Assembly: GCA_040403095.1 (NCBI GenBank)
Contig: JBBALI010000015.1
Location: 1-64,000 of the forward strand
Direction: 5' to 3'
Length of the DNA: 64,000 nt
Source of the DNA: JAQVCM01 sp040403095
Lineage (GTDB): Bacteria; Bacteroidota; Bacteroidia; Flavobacteriales_D; Crocinitomicaceae
Part shown: piece after piece, positions 16,022-25,186 of the stretch
Numbering within the stretch: position 1 is the stretch's first letter
Layout of the letters: each line of letters begins with the position of its first letter
Made by a program: the position numbers and the translations under genes
The notes under the pieces: generated by a model
What the model saw: only the letters and a program-made list of their open reading frames with translations
Database searches by the model: none
What the model was told of the DNA's origin: nothing

Positions 16022-17149
16022 ATGAAAATTAAATCAGTTCTAATTTTGCTGTTGATAATTACTTTTAATTGTAATTCTCAAACACAGGTACGAAAACATT
16101 CAAATAAGACAAATTCATTTCGAGTTGTTGGTTTTTATCGCGGGGATATAAAAGAGGTTGAGAAGTTCGAGTATGAAAAATTAACACATCTCATTTACTG
16201 TTTTACTTATCTTCAAGGAAATAAAATTGGCTTCAAAAATGAGGATAGCAAAAACACATTAAAACGTTGTATTGAATTAAAGAAAACATATCCGCAGTTA
16301 AAAGTACTCGTTTCTATAGGTGGTTGGGGCGGATGTGAAACTTGTTCAGATGTTTTTTCAACTGACGCAGGTCGGAAAGAATTTGCAATTTCTGTGAAAG
16401 AAATGTTAGCAGAATATCATGCAGACGGTATTGATATTGATTGGGAAAGTCCTGTAATCGGTGGATATAAAAACCACAAGGCATCTCCAAACGACAAACA
16501 AAATTTTACAGCACTTTTACAAGAACTGAAGAGAAGCCTGCCAAAAAAATCAGAAATCAGTTTCGATGCAAATTCATTTAAAGAATTTATTGATTTATCT
16601 ATTGATTGGAAAAATGTAATGCCCTTAGTTGACTTTGTGAATTTAATGACTTACGGTTTACCTTCCGATAAAAGTGGTCATACGGGCCACCACACAGCAT
16701 TATTCTCTTCTCCCTATCAATCCGAAAGTATAGATAAATCCGTTAACTATTTGGATAGTTTAGGAGTGCCCTTGAATAAGATAGTAATAGGTGCTGCATT
16801 TTATTCATTTGTTGTGCAAAATGTTGACAGTTTAAACAATGGTTTAGGTCAGCCAGGTAAATTTAAATCAAATGTCAATTATAATCAGTTAATTGAAAAT
16901 TACACTGAAAAAGAAGGTTTTAATTACTATTGGGACAGTATTGCCAAAGCACCGTATTTATACAATTTAGAACAAAAAATCTTTGTAACGTTTGATGACA
17001 AAGCTTCAGTAGCGCTAAAAACGCAATATGCCATTGACAAAAAATTAGGTGGCTTGATGTTTTGGAAATTGAACGGCGATACATTTTCAAATGGTTTGTT
17101 AGACACTATTGGCAAACAATTAAAATTGATTAGCAGACAAAAATTGTAA
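16022..17149 (+). CDS. Glycoside hydrolase family 18 chitinase
   Basis: 375 residues. A signal peptide covers about 1-20; Cys17 could be a lipobox but the preceding residues fit poorly. The GH18 strand motif L-V-S-I-G-G-W-G-G is near 96, and the catalytic D-x-x-D-x-D-x-E is D135-D138-D140-E142, with E142 as the acid. M-T-Y-G near 209 and the late F-W-K-L-N-G-D also fit. It probably cleaves chitin or similar beta-1,4-GlcNAc polymers outside the cytoplasm. There is no carbohydrate-binding module and no type IX C-terminal signal. It shares the repeat-bounded segment with fic. Confidence 0.88.
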   Translation: MKIKSVLILLLIITFNCNSQTQVRKHSNKTNSFRVVGFYRGDIKEVEKFEYEKLTHLIYCFTYLQGNKIGFKNEDSKNTLKRCIELKKTYPQLKVLVSIGGWGGCETCSDVFSTDAGRKEFAISVKEMLAEYHADGIDIDWESPVIGGYKNHKASPNDKQNFTALLQELKRSLPKKSEISFDANSFKEFIDLSIDWKNVMPLVDFVNLMTYGLPSDKSGHTGHHTALFSSPYQSESIDKSVNYLDSLGVPLNKIVIGAAFYSFVVQNVDSLNNGLGQPGKFKSNVNYNQLIENYTEKEGFNYYWDSIAKAPYLYNLEQKIFVTFDDKASVALKTQYAIDKKLGGLMFWKLNGDTFSNGLLDTIGKQLKLISRQKL

Positions 17150-17233
17150 GCGGTGATATATTAAAACTATCGTAAAAAGAACTTTAAATTTCTTTTGTCT
17201 TCTGAGTGAACAAAAAAATAGATCCCAAAAATA

Positions 17234-17352
17234 CACTTTCCACCTAAGTGATTTTATCCGTTAGAAACACTTACAACCGCAAAAACACTGCAAGCAACCA
17301 TCATGCAATTTTAAAAATTCCAACCTTTATCACACCAATAATCCTTACTTTT
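17234..17352 (+). repeat. 119-bp direct repeat, copy 2 (dinB upstream region)
   Basis: The partner of 14963-15081. It includes the perfect TAAGTG...CACTTA inverted repeat near its left end and runs to 5 nt before the dinB start codon. A TACTTTTG box (17346-17353) fits TAnnTTTG so close to the ATG at 17358 that the dinB transcript would be nearly leaderless. Confidence 0.8.
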
Positions 17353-17353
17353 G
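17346..17353 (+). promoter_or_regulatory. TAnnTTTG box directly before dinB
   Basis: TACTTTTG matches the Bacteroidetes -7 box and ends 4 nt before the ATG. A TTTA at 17326-17329, 16 nt further up, is a weak -33 candidate. In copy 1 of the repeat the same box reads TACTTTTA. Confidence 0.35.
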
Positions 17354-17357
17354 ATTC

Positions 17358-18428
17358 ATGGAACTCCGCAAAATTATTCACATTGACATGGACGCTTTTT
17401 TTGCTTCCGTGGAGCAATTGGATAATCCTGATTTGCGCGGGAAACCAGTTGCCGTCGGCGGAAATGCGGAACGCGGTGTTATCGCAGCGGCAAGTTATGA
17501 AGCGCGGAAATTTGGGGTGAAATCGGCGATGAGTTCCAAGATTGCGGCGAAAAAATGTCCGCAATTGATTTTTGTGAGACCGCGATTTGAGCGCTACAAA
17601 GAAATTTCAAACTCCATTCATGAGATTTTCTCTCGTTACACCGACGAGATTGAGCCACTTTCGCTCGACGAAGCCTTTTTGGATGTGACTTTCAATAAAA
17701 TTGATTTAAATTCTGCCACGTTCATCGCGCAATCCATCAAAAATGACATCAGAAACGAGCTAAATTTGATTGCTTCGGCTGGCGTTTCCTACAACAAGTT
17801 TTTGGCGAAAATGGCGTCAGATCAAGACAAACCAGATGGACTTTACATCATTCGTCCAAAGGAAGGAATCAATTTTATCAATACGCTTCCGATCGAACGT
17901 TTTTTCGGTGTCGGCAAAGTGACAGCTTTGAAAATGCACGAATTGGGAATCACGAATGGCAAAACGTTGAGAAATTTCAGTCTTGAATTTTTAATCGATC
18001 ATTTTGGCAAATCAGGAAAATACTTCTACAACATCGCGCGAGGAATCGACAACAGAAATGTGGAATCAGAACGCGAAAGAAAAAGCATCGCGGTGGAAAG
18101 CACCTTTGAGTTAGACATTTTTGACTCAACAAAATTTAGAATGCAGGCAGACCTTATTCTAGAACGACTTTGGACAAGATACCAGAAATTTGGTCAAAGT
18201 GGAAAAACCTTAAGCATCAAATTAAAGTACAACGATTTCACGCAAATCACGCGTTCGACAACCAAAAACAATCGTTTCATTTCAAAAAATTCAGTGGAAG
18301 AAACAGGGAAATTATTGATGGAACAAGTGTTGCCACTTTCAAAACCGATTAGATTGATCGGATTTCAAATCTCAGGATTTCAGCAGGAAGCAGAAGAAAT
18401 TACTACGCAAATGACCTTGGATTTTTAG
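17358..18428 (+). CDS. dinB: DNA polymerase IV (Y-family)
   Basis: 356 residues, full length for the family. The palm motifs I-H-I-D-M-D-A-F-F-A-S-V-E near residue 7 and S-L-D-E-A-F-L-D-V near 102 supply the catalytic acids. The helix-hairpin-helix region and little-finger domain follow. It performs translesion synthesis in the cytoplasm. The C-terminal M-T-L-D-F resembles a beta-clamp-binding motif. Its upstream region is repeat copy 2. The stop overlaps the convergent gene by 4 bp. Confidence 0.95.
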   Translation: MELRKIIHIDMDAFFASVEQLDNPDLRGKPVAVGGNAERGVIAAASYEARKFGVKSAMSSKIAAKKCPQLIFVRPRFERYKEISNSIHEIFSRYTDEIEPLSLDEAFLDVTFNKIDLNSATFIAQSIKNDIRNELNLIASAGVSYNKFLAKMASDQDKPDGLYIIRPKEGINFINTLPIERFFGVGKVTALKMHELGITNGKTLRNFSLEFLIDHFGKSGKYFYNIARGIDNRNVESERERKSIAVESTFELDIFDSTKFRMQADLILERLWTRYQKFGQSGKTLSIKLKYNDFTQITRSTTKNNRFISKNSVEETGKLLMEQVLPLSKPIRLIGFQISGFQQEAEEITTQMTLDF

Positions 18429-19063
18429 TCAAAAGTATACCCAAAACTGAGACCAGCCCAAGGATAAATGCGGCTACCGAAAAATGCAGCATTAGTGAAA
18501 AATTCATTGTACGGCGCTCGTTGATAAGAACTTGTCGAACTGTAATTCCAAATATTTATTCCTGCAACGGGAGGAGTTAGCGTTGCGCGAAAGAAAAATC
18601 CTCCTTCAGGTTTTTGAAAACGATAACCAATTTTAGGTGTCAGATAGAAAAACAAATTGACGTTGTCAAATTTTTCATTTTTCAGCACTTGATTGCCTTG
18701 TTGATCCTCCACATAAAAACTTGATTGAATGCCAATTTCCTTGAAAATCATCGGAGTAAAACCCAAACCCAATTCCAAATGATGATTTCTTTGACCAAAA
18801 ATAAAATTGTACGAAACTGGAACCGCCACCACTTGCATGTAACTGATTGGTGGAATGAAAGTCAATCCGATGGTCGCGCTGTGCTTTACTCTAAACTCGG
18901 GAAACAAAATGCGATCGTAAGAAAGTGAATTAAACAATCCTTGCCCAAAAACCTCCAGATAAACAGTGTTTCGTGCCATTGGACGATTCAAAACCAAGGT
19001 GTCTTGACTTTCAGCCGAAAGTGTACAAAACAAAAAAGCTAGAAAGAAAAGATATTTGAACAT
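18425..19063 (-). CDS. Outer-membrane beta-barrel-like protein, unknown
   Basis: 212 residues from the ATG at 19063; an earlier in-frame start adds 14 residues ahead of a clear signal peptide and is unlikely. The signal peptide is M-F-K-Y-L-F-F-L-A-F-L-F...E-S-Q. The mature part shows alternating strands and ends in a beta-signal-like G-L-S-F-G-Y-T-F-D. Probably an outer-membrane barrel; function unknown. The upstream methyltransferase gene is 38 bp away on the same strand, so they may be co-transcribed. Confidence 0.65.
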   Translation of the reverse strand: MFKYLFFLAFLFCTLSAESQDTLVLNRPMARNTVYLEVFGQGLFNSLSYDRILFPEFRVKHSATIGLTFIPPISYMQVVAVPVSYNFIFGQRNHHLELGLGFTPMIFKEIGIQSSFYVEDQQGNQVLKNEKFDNVNLFFYLTPKIGYRFQKPEGGFFFRATLTPPVAGINIWNYSSTSSYQRAPYNEFFTNAAFFGSRIYPWAGLSFGYTFD

Positions 19064-19101
19064 GAAATTTAGTTTTGCTAAATGTACAAAAAATATCAAT
19101 C

Positions 19102-20553
19102 TCAAATTAAATCGACATTGAATTTATCTGTTTTTACAAATTTTGCAATTGCTTCAATATGACTTGTATGCGGAAATTGATCGACAAAAGACAATTTCTC
19201 TAATTTATATCCTGCCAACTGCAATTGCTCTGTGTCTCGGGCTTGCGTTGCTGGATTACAAGAAATGTAAACGATTCTATCAGCGCCCAAACGCATCACT
19301 TTTCTCAAGGTTTTAGGCGCAATTCCAGACCTCGGTGGATCTAAAACGATGGTTCCAATTTTACCTTCATATTGCGGATATTCGAACAAAAATTTTCCAA
19401 CATCTGCCGCATAAAATTGAATGCCTTCAATGCCATTTCTGCGCGCGTTTTTCTTCGCATCAACAATCGCTTCTTCCACGATATCAACGCCAATAATTTT
19501 GACGTTCTTCGCGCGTTGCGACAAAATCTGACCGATTGTTCCTGTTCCACAAAATAAATCCATCACCACTTTTCCATCCAATGGATTTTCTTCGAAAACG
19601 TAATCCAAGGCCTTGTTGTACAATAACTCTGCACTTTTCGGATTCGTCTGAAAAAAGCTTTCCATGCTGATTTCAAATTGTAATCCTAGCAATTGTTCAA
19701 TCACTTTTTCTTCGCCGAAAACGAGTTGGTTGTTGCCATTTTCGATTTTCGCTCGATCAGCAACATTGTCATTTACCGTATGCTGAAAACCAGCCAATCG
19801 TTTGCCTAGTTTATCTTGTAGAAATTGAGAAAAAGCATTGACATCAAATTGCTTGACGCCTTCTGATGATGTCACTAAATTGATCAACAATTGATCTTGA
19901 AAAAAAGATTTTCTAACAACAATGTGTCTGAAAAATCCTGTCTTTTGTGGTGGATGCCAAGCTGGTAAATCTGTTGCCTTCAAGAAATCTCTCACTTCAA
20001 TCAGTAAATTCTCCCATTGTGCATCGAATAAACCGCTTTCTTTGTTCAAATTTTCAACTTTCCACCAAGTTCCTCTTCGTTTAAATCCCAAAGCGAAAGC
20101 ACCATCTTTTTCTTCTCCAGAAATCACATCGTGTTCGATGCTGGAAAAGCTGTATTCCATTTTATTGCGGTAATTGTAGTCCAATGGCGATGAAACAAAT
20201 GTATCGAAAACTGAATCAATTTCTTGAATATCAGCGATTCTTTTGTATAAATCCAACGTGGTTGTTTTTTTCCATTCTTCCTGTACTTTAATCGGTACAA
20301 AAATATATGGTGCACCTGAGATTTCTTGAAAATCAGAAGTCACTTCCAGTGGAGATCTTTTGATGACATCAATCAACTTGCATTCTGCGTAGCGTTTTTT
20401 CTTCTTTTCGACTTTCGCTTTCACAATTTGCCCAGGAAATGCATTTTCAACAAAAACAACATAATCGCCTTCCTCCGTTGGGATTTTGGCAATACCATTT
20501 CCACCAAAAGCAAATCCAGTGATTTCCAATTCTATAATTTCTCCTCTGTGCAT
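19102..20553 (-). CDS. rlmD: 23S rRNA (uracil-5-)-methyltransferase, RlmD/TrmA family
   Basis: 483 residues from the ATG at 20553; the longer frame adds 16 unlikely residues. It has an N-terminal TRAM-type beta-barrel (I-E-L-E-I-T-G-F-A-F-G-G near 6), the SAM-binding D-L-F-C-G-T-G-T-I-G near 345, the D-P-P-R-S-G motif near 415, and the catalytic Y-I-S-C-N-P-A-T near 440. It methylates U to m5U in rRNA. The C-x5-C-x2-C region that binds an Fe-S cluster in E. coli RlmD aligns here to E-I-S-G-A-P-Y-I-F without cysteines. The exact target base is inferred. Confidence 0.85.
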   Translation of the reverse strand: MHRGEIIELEITGFAFGGNGIAKIPTEEGDYVVFVENAFPGQIVKAKVEKKKKRYAECKLIDVIKRSPLEVTSDFQEISGAPYIFVPIKVQEEWKKTTTLDLYKRIADIQEIDSVFDTFVSSPLDYNYRNKMEYSFSSIEHDVISGEEKDGAFALGFKRRGTWWKVENLNKESGLFDAQWENLLIEVRDFLKATDLPAWHPPQKTGFFRHIVVRKSFFQDQLLINLVTSSEGVKQFDVNAFSQFLQDKLGKRLAGFQHTVNDNVADRAKIENGNNQLVFGEEKVIEQLLGLQFEISMESFFQTNPKSAELLYNKALDYVFEENPLDGKVVMDLFCGTGTIGQILSQRAKNVKIIGVDIVEEAIVDAKKNARRNGIEGIQFYAADVGKFLFEYPQYEGKIGTIVLDPPRSGIAPKTLRKVMRLGADRIVYISCNPATQARDTEQLQLAGYKLEKLSFVDQFPHTSHIEAIAKFVKTDKFNVDLI

Positions 20554-20636
20554 TTTAAAATTATTGACGATTACAAACAAAAAATTTGAAACTGAATTCA
20601 CTCCAATTTCAAATTTACTTTGTAATCAATTTATTT

Positions 20637-21413
20637 TTAGATCATTCCTCTGATAATTCCTTTGTCAGAACCTTCAATGAAATCTAGTATTTCTTTGCGA
20701 ATAACTGTGTCAGGCATTGTTTCTTTCACCAACTCCACTCCTTTCGAAATGTTGTTGTTTTGAACGTAAATAATTCGATAAATGTCTTCAATCTCACGAA
20801 CGTCAGAATCAGTCAATCCACGTCTTCTCAATCCAACAGAATTTACTCCAGCAAATGTCAAAGGTTCTCTCGCAGCCTTAATGTAAGGTGGAACATTTTT
20901 TCTCACCAAAGAAGCGCCACCGATAAAACTATGCGCGCCGATTCTTACAAATTGTTGCGCTGCCACTTTTCCTTCTAAAATGGCATAATCATCAATGGTA
21001 ACGTGTCCTGAAAGTCCAACATAACTTGCTAAAATCACATTATTTCCAATCTGACAATCATGTGCAATATGAACGTAAGTCATTAACAAGCAGTTTTTAC
21101 CGATTGAAGTTTTCATTTTATCAGAAGTTCCTCTGTGAATTGTCACACATTCTCTGATTTTAGTGTTGTCTCCAATTTCAACCGTAGTGTATTCTCCATC
21201 AAACTTCAAATCTTGAGGAATTACACCAATCACAGCGCCTGGAAAAATTTCGCAATTCTTTCCAATTCGAGTGCCTGGATAGATAGTCACATTGGGATGA
21301 ATTCGCGTTCCATCACCAATAATTACATCTTCGAAAATCGTAGAAAAAGAATCTACAACTACATTTTCTCCCAATTTTGCATCTGAAGAAATATTTGATA
21401 AAGGACTAATCAT
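20637..21413 (-). CDS. lpxA: UDP-N-acetylglucosamine acyltransferase
   Basis: 258 residues of left-handed beta-helix with many hexapeptide repeats. The catalytic-His region Y-V-H-I-A-H-D-C lies near 117. LpxA attaches the 3-hydroxyacyl chain to UDP-GlcNAc, the first step of lipid A. It is the last gene of the lpxD-lpxC/fabZ-lpxA unit; its ATG directly follows the stop of the fusion gene, so translation is probably coupled. Confidence 0.95.
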   Translation of the reverse strand: MISPLSNISSDAKLGENVVVDSFSTIFEDVIIGDGTRIHPNVTIYPGTRIGKNCEIFPGAVIGVIPQDLKFDGEYTTVEIGDNTKIRECVTIHRGTSDKMKTSIGKNCLLMTYVHIAHDCQIGNNVILASYVGLSGHVTIDDYAILEGKVAAQQFVRIGAHSFIGGASLVRKNVPPYIKAAREPLTFAGVNSVGLRRRGLTDSDVREIEDIYRIIYVQNNNISKGVELVKETMPDTVIRKEILDFIEGSDKGIIRGMI

Positions 21414-22814
21414 CTATACTCTGTCTTTGATAACTTGTGCAAGCATTTCAGCTTCCATAACCAATTTTCCATTCACATACGCTTTCCCAGCCATATGCAC
21501 TAAACCTCTTCTCATCGGTGTAATTAACTTTAAATCAAAAACCAAAGTATCACCTGGCAATACTTTTTGTTTGAATTTAACATTGTCAATTTTCATAAAA
21601 TAGGTTGAATACAATTCTGGCTCATCTACTTTACTCAAAGCGAAAATTCCACCAACTTGCGCTGTTGCTTCAATTTGTAAAACACCCGGAAAAACTGGAT
21701 TCCCTGGGAAATGCCCTTGAAACATTGGTTCGTTCATGGTAACATTTTTCACACCAACAATCGAATCTTCCGTAATTTCCATCACTTTATCAACCAACAA
21801 AAATGGATATCTGTGTGGCAATAATTTTTCAATATCATTGATGTTGTAAAGCGGTTCTTTTGTTAAATCAAACGTTTTTCCAGCACCTTCTTGCTTTTTG
21901 ATTTGTTCTTTCAATACTTTCGCAAAACGAACATTTCCTGAATGACCTGGTCGTGCGCCCAAAATATGCGCTTTCAAAGGTCTTCCTATCAAAGCTAAAT
22001 CACCTACAATATCCAATAATTTATGTCTTGCAGGCTCATTTTCATATTGAAGTTTAGAACTATTCAAAACACCAATTCCATCGAATTGGATTTTTAATTC
22101 TTCTTTTCCAAGTAATTTAGCCAAACGATCTAATTCTTCCTGAGGAATATCAGCCCTATCAACCAACACGATGGCATTGTCTAAATCTCCACCTTTGATT
22201 AAATTGTTTTTAGCTAAAAATTCTAATTCTCTCAAGAATACAAAAGTTCTGCATCGTGAAATATTTTCTTTAAATTCTCCAATATGATACATGCTTGCGT
22301 GCTGTGTACCCAAAACTGGCGAATTGTAATCAACCATCACAGTGATTCGGTAATTTGAATCGGGAACTGCTAAAAATTCAATTCCTTTTTCAGCATCTTC
22401 CCAAGGAACATTTTCTGTAAGCTCGAAATAATTTCTTTCAGATTCTTGTTCTTGTAATCCAACTTTTTCAATCGCTTGAATGAATACCCAAGAACTTCCA
22501 TCCATTATCGGAATTTCTGGACCATCAATTTTGATTAAAGCATTGTCGATTTCCATTCCGTAAAGCGCTGCCAAAACATGCTCAGTTGTGTAAACCCTTG
22601 CACCATTCTGCTCTAAAGTTGTTCCTCTATCTGTAGCAACGACTAAATCTACATCTGCTTTGATAATTGGTTCGCCTTCCAAATCTACACGCTGAAATTT
22701 ATAGCCATGATTATCGGGAGCAGGACAAATTTCCATATTTACTTTTTCTCCTGTGTGAAGTCCAATTCCTGTGAGTTTCACAACATCTTTGAGGGTCTTT
22801 TGCTTATCAGCCAT
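21414..22814 (-). CDS. lpxC-fabZ: Bifunctional LpxC deacetylase / FabZ dehydratase
   Basis: 466 residues, a fusion usual in Bacteroidetes. LpxC (about 1-300) has T-E-H-V-L-A-A-L-Y-G and H-K-L-L-D-I-V-G-D-L with the zinc/catalytic His and Asp residues. FabZ (about 325-466) has L-L-P-H-R-Y-P-F-L-L-V-D and G-H-F-P-G-N-P-V-F-P-G-V. It performs the committed deacetylation of lipid A synthesis and dehydration of 3-hydroxyacyl-ACP, linking lipid A and fatty-acid supply. It lies 9 bp after lpxD and is contiguous with lpxA. Confidence 0.95.
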   Translation of the reverse strand: MADKQKTLKDVVKLTGIGLHTGEKVNMEICPAPDNHGYKFQRVDLEGEPIIKADVDLVVATDRGTTLEQNGARVYTTEHVLAALYGMEIDNALIKIDGPEIPIMDGSSWVFIQAIEKVGLQEQESERNYFELTENVPWEDAEKGIEFLAVPDSNYRITVMVDYNSPVLGTQHASMYHIGEFKENISRCRTFVFLRELEFLAKNNLIKGGDLDNAIVLVDRADIPQEELDRLAKLLGKEELKIQFDGIGVLNSSKLQYENEPARHKLLDIVGDLALIGRPLKAHILGARPGHSGNVRFAKVLKEQIKKQEGAGKTFDLTKEPLYNINDIEKLLPHRYPFLLVDKVMEITEDSIVGVKNVTMNEPMFQGHFPGNPVFPGVLQIEATAQVGGIFALSKVDEPELYSTYFMKIDNVKFKQKVLPGDTLVFDLKLITPMRRGLVHMAGKAYVNGKLVMEAEMLAQVIKDRV

Positions 22815-22823
22815 TCTATATTT

Positions 22824-23864
22824 TTAATCTTTTGTAAGTGCTTTTAACTTTTGATCCAATTCATTCAACTTTGTCAAAATGAATGGTAATTTTCTAAATC
22901 CAAAATAGGATTTTTTGAAATCTTCTAATGGAATCCCGGGAGAACCCATTAATGTATCTGCTTTTTTAACGGTACTTGGTATTCCCGATTGAGCCACAAT
23001 TCTAGTTCCATCTGCAATGTGCAAATGACCTGAAATTCCTGCTTGTCCGCCAACTTGCACATTCTCACCAATTTTAGCGGAACCAGCAACACCAACTTGT
23101 GCAGCCAATGCTGTATTTTTTCCAATTTCCACGTTGTGCGCAATTTGAACTAAATTGTCAATTTTCACGCCTCTTCTCAAAATTGTTGAGCCCAACGTTG
23201 CTCTGTCAATCGTTGTATTTGAACCAATTTCAACAAAATCTTCCAAAATGACATTTCCAATTTGAGGAACTTTTTGGTATTCTCCATTTTCGTCAGGTGC
23301 AAAACCAAATCCATCAGCTCCGATTACAGCACCTGCATGAATGATACAATTTTGACCAATTACACATTCGTGGTAAACCATCGCACCAGGAAACAAAGTC
23401 GTATTGTCACCAATTTTGGCATTGTCACCAATGTAAACATTTGGATAAATCTTCACATTATTACCGATAACCACATTCTCACCAAGATAAGCAAACGCTC
23501 CGAGGTAAATGTTTTCTCCAAGTTTTGCTGTTTCAGAAATATGAGATGGTTGCTCAATTTTTGCGGTTTTTTGTCTCATCGAATCGTAAAATTCCAACAG
23601 TTTCGCAAAACATGAATATGCATCGTCAACTTTAATCAAAGTCAAGGTTTCTGGCAAAGGTTTACTCGGGATGAAAGATTTATTTACAATGCAAATACTT
23701 GCGCCTGTTTTGTAAATATATTCTTCATATTTTGGATTCGAAAGAAAAGACAAAGTACCAGAAGTACCCTCTTCAATTTTCGAAAGATTATTCACTTTTG
23801 TATCAGCATTGCCTTCAATATCTCCCGATAATATTCCAGCGATTTGTTCTGCAGAAAATTCCAT
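22824..23864 (-). CDS. lpxD: UDP-3-O-acylglucosamine N-acyltransferase
   Basis: 346 residues. An N-terminal uridine-binding domain (about 1-100) is followed by hexapeptide repeats, with the catalytic-His stretch Q-I-A-H-N-V-E-I-G near 242 and the family motif G-A-D-G-F-G-F-A-P near 187. It adds the second 3-hydroxyacyl chain to the LpxC product. First gene of the lpx unit, read on the minus strand. Confidence 0.95.
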   Translation of the reverse strand: MEFSAEQIAGILSGDIEGNADTKVNNLSKIEEGTSGTLSFLSNPKYEEYIYKTGASICIVNKSFIPSKPLPETLTLIKVDDAYSCFAKLLEFYDSMRQKTAKIEQPSHISETAKLGENIYLGAFAYLGENVVIGNNVKIYPNVYIGDNAKIGDNTTLFPGAMVYHECVIGQNCIIHAGAVIGADGFGFAPDENGEYQKVPQIGNVILEDFVEIGSNTTIDRATLGSTILRRGVKIDNLVQIAHNVEIGKNTALAAQVGVAGSAKIGENVQVGGQAGISGHLHIADGTRIVAQSGIPSTVKKADTLMGSPGIPLEDFKKSYFGFRKLPFILTKLNELDQKLKALTKD

Positions 23865-23938
23865 TGTTCAAAATTAAAAAAAGAACTGAAAGAAGTCTAT
23901 TCTTCTGTTATGTTTTATTAACAAAATTCAACTAATTT

Positions 23939-24625
23939 CTATTGGCAATCAGTTTCAAAAGGTAAATCAAAATGATCTATGCTGATTTTGTTTTTGTACC
24001 AAACCGCAGAAGCACCAATTTTCCTTCCTTTTGCATCATTGAAAAACAAATATTGCATTGCCTTCGGCTTCACATTCAAATCTGATTTTTCGAAATCTAT
24101 GATTCCATTTTTTTTCAAACTTTTCAATATTTTTCGATTTTCAATCATCCCAAATGCTTGTTGCTGACAACTTACTAATTTGGATGTGTCTGCAAAAACC
24201 AATTCGTTGTCTTTAGGGAAATGAATTAATCTTCCTGTTCCTTTGATTGAATTTTTAACACTATTTACTCCCACGTTTGCCAATCGAACTTCAGAAATGA
24301 AACTTTCGTTAGGCAGCGTAAAGTATAACTTGACATCGTCATTTGAAACCAAGTAAATTTTAAAAAGACCATCTTTTTTACTTTTAGAAAAATCAACATC
24401 GCCATCATTCAGTAAAGCGATGATTTCATCATGATTAATCCCTTTTTGTTTGAGTTGTGTTTCCACTTCTGAATGGACAACAATCACCCTGTCTAAAATC
24501 GAGTTTTTAACTCTATTGTCAGGTAACCAACTACAACCTCTGTTTTGGAAAAAGAAAAAAACAAAAACCATTCCGATTCCAAAGCCGATGGCGTATATTT
24601 TTAACCTGTCAAAAAATGTCTTCAT
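23939..24625 (-). CDS. Membrane-anchored protein, unknown
   Basis: 228 residues. One N-terminal membrane helix (about 10-27) is followed by a soluble, probably periplasmic, domain with F-K-I-Y-L-V-S-N-D-D-V-K-L near 86. No catalytic motif was recognised. It lies upstream of lpxD on the same strand, 74 bp away. It has its own -7 box at 24642-24649. Confidence 0.6.
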   Translation of the reverse strand: MKTFFDRLKIYAIGFGIGMVFVFFFFQNRGCSWLPDNRVKNSILDRVIVVHSEVETQLKQKGINHDEIIALLNDGDVDFSKSKKDGLFKIYLVSNDDVKLYFTLPNESFISEVRLANVGVNSVKNSIKGTGRLIHFPKDNELVFADTSKLVSCQQQAFGMIENRKILKSLKKNGIIDFEKSDLNVKPKAMQYLFFNDAKGRKIGASAVWYKNKISIDHFDLPFETDCQ

Positions 24626-24641
24626 TTTCTTTATTTTTCGG

Positions 24642-24649
24642 CAAATATA
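24642..24649 (-). promoter_or_regulatory. TAnnTTTG box for the 24625 gene
   Basis: On the minus strand the sequence reads TATATTTG, a perfect -7 box, 17 bp ahead of the start codon. No good TTTG element was found at the expected distance. Confidence 0.35.
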
Positions 24650-24696
24650 AGCTTAATTCACTGAAAATTTCGATTGCAAAACTGTTATTTTTGAGC

Positions 24697-24727
24697 ACAA
24701 AAAAACGGCCTTGTTTCCAAAGCCGTT
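24697..24727 (-). terminator. Intrinsic terminator of trxA
   Basis: Read on the minus strand: AACGGCTTTG, a GAAA loop, then CAAGGCCGTT and a run of seven T. The stem is about 10 bp with one G-T pair. It lies directly after the thioredoxin stop. Confidence 0.85.
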
Positions 24728-24747
24728 CTAAATATTTTAGATGATAA

Positions 24748-25065
24748 TTAAATCAATGCATCCAATTTTGCTGTCAATTGCGCTTTTGGAACTGCACCAA
24801 CTGATTTGTCAACAACTTCACCTCCTTTTACAAAGATAATTGTTGGAATGTTTCTTACTCCAAATTGAGCTGAAACACCTGGGTTTTGGTCAACATTTAC
24901 TTTTCCAATAATTGCTTTTCCATCATATTCAGTTGACATTTCTTCGATCACTGGTCCTATCATACGACATGGTCCACACCATTCTGCCCAAAAATCTACT
25001 ACTACTGGTTTGTCTGCTTTTAATACAAGCTCCTCAAAGTTTGCATCTGTAATTTCTAATGCCAT
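24748..25065 (-). CDS. trxA: Thioredoxin
   Basis: 105 residues, full length. The active site W-C-G-P-C has Cys30 and Cys33 in the context F-W-A-E-W-C-G-P-C-R-M, and the cis-proline motif I-P-T-I is near 75. It is a cytoplasmic protein-disulfide reductant. Single-gene unit with its own terminator. Confidence 0.97.
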   Translation of the reverse strand: MALEITDANFEELVLKADKPVVVDFWAEWCGPCRMIGPVIEEMSTEYDGKAIIGKVNVDQNPGVSAQFGVRNIPTIIFVKGGEVVDKSVGAVPKAQLTAKLDALI

Positions 25066-25186
25066 AATTTGTATTTTTTTAAATATCCTAATTTCAAAGG
25101 ATAAAATTAATGAATCAATTCAGATTTACAAATTCTTTGCCATACCTTTTTTTATGACATAATGGCATTCCTATTTAGAATTCAAA

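Noticed and set aside
17248..17564. Small ORFs on both strands around the dinB start
   Set aside because: They are shadows of dinB and the 119-bp repeat.
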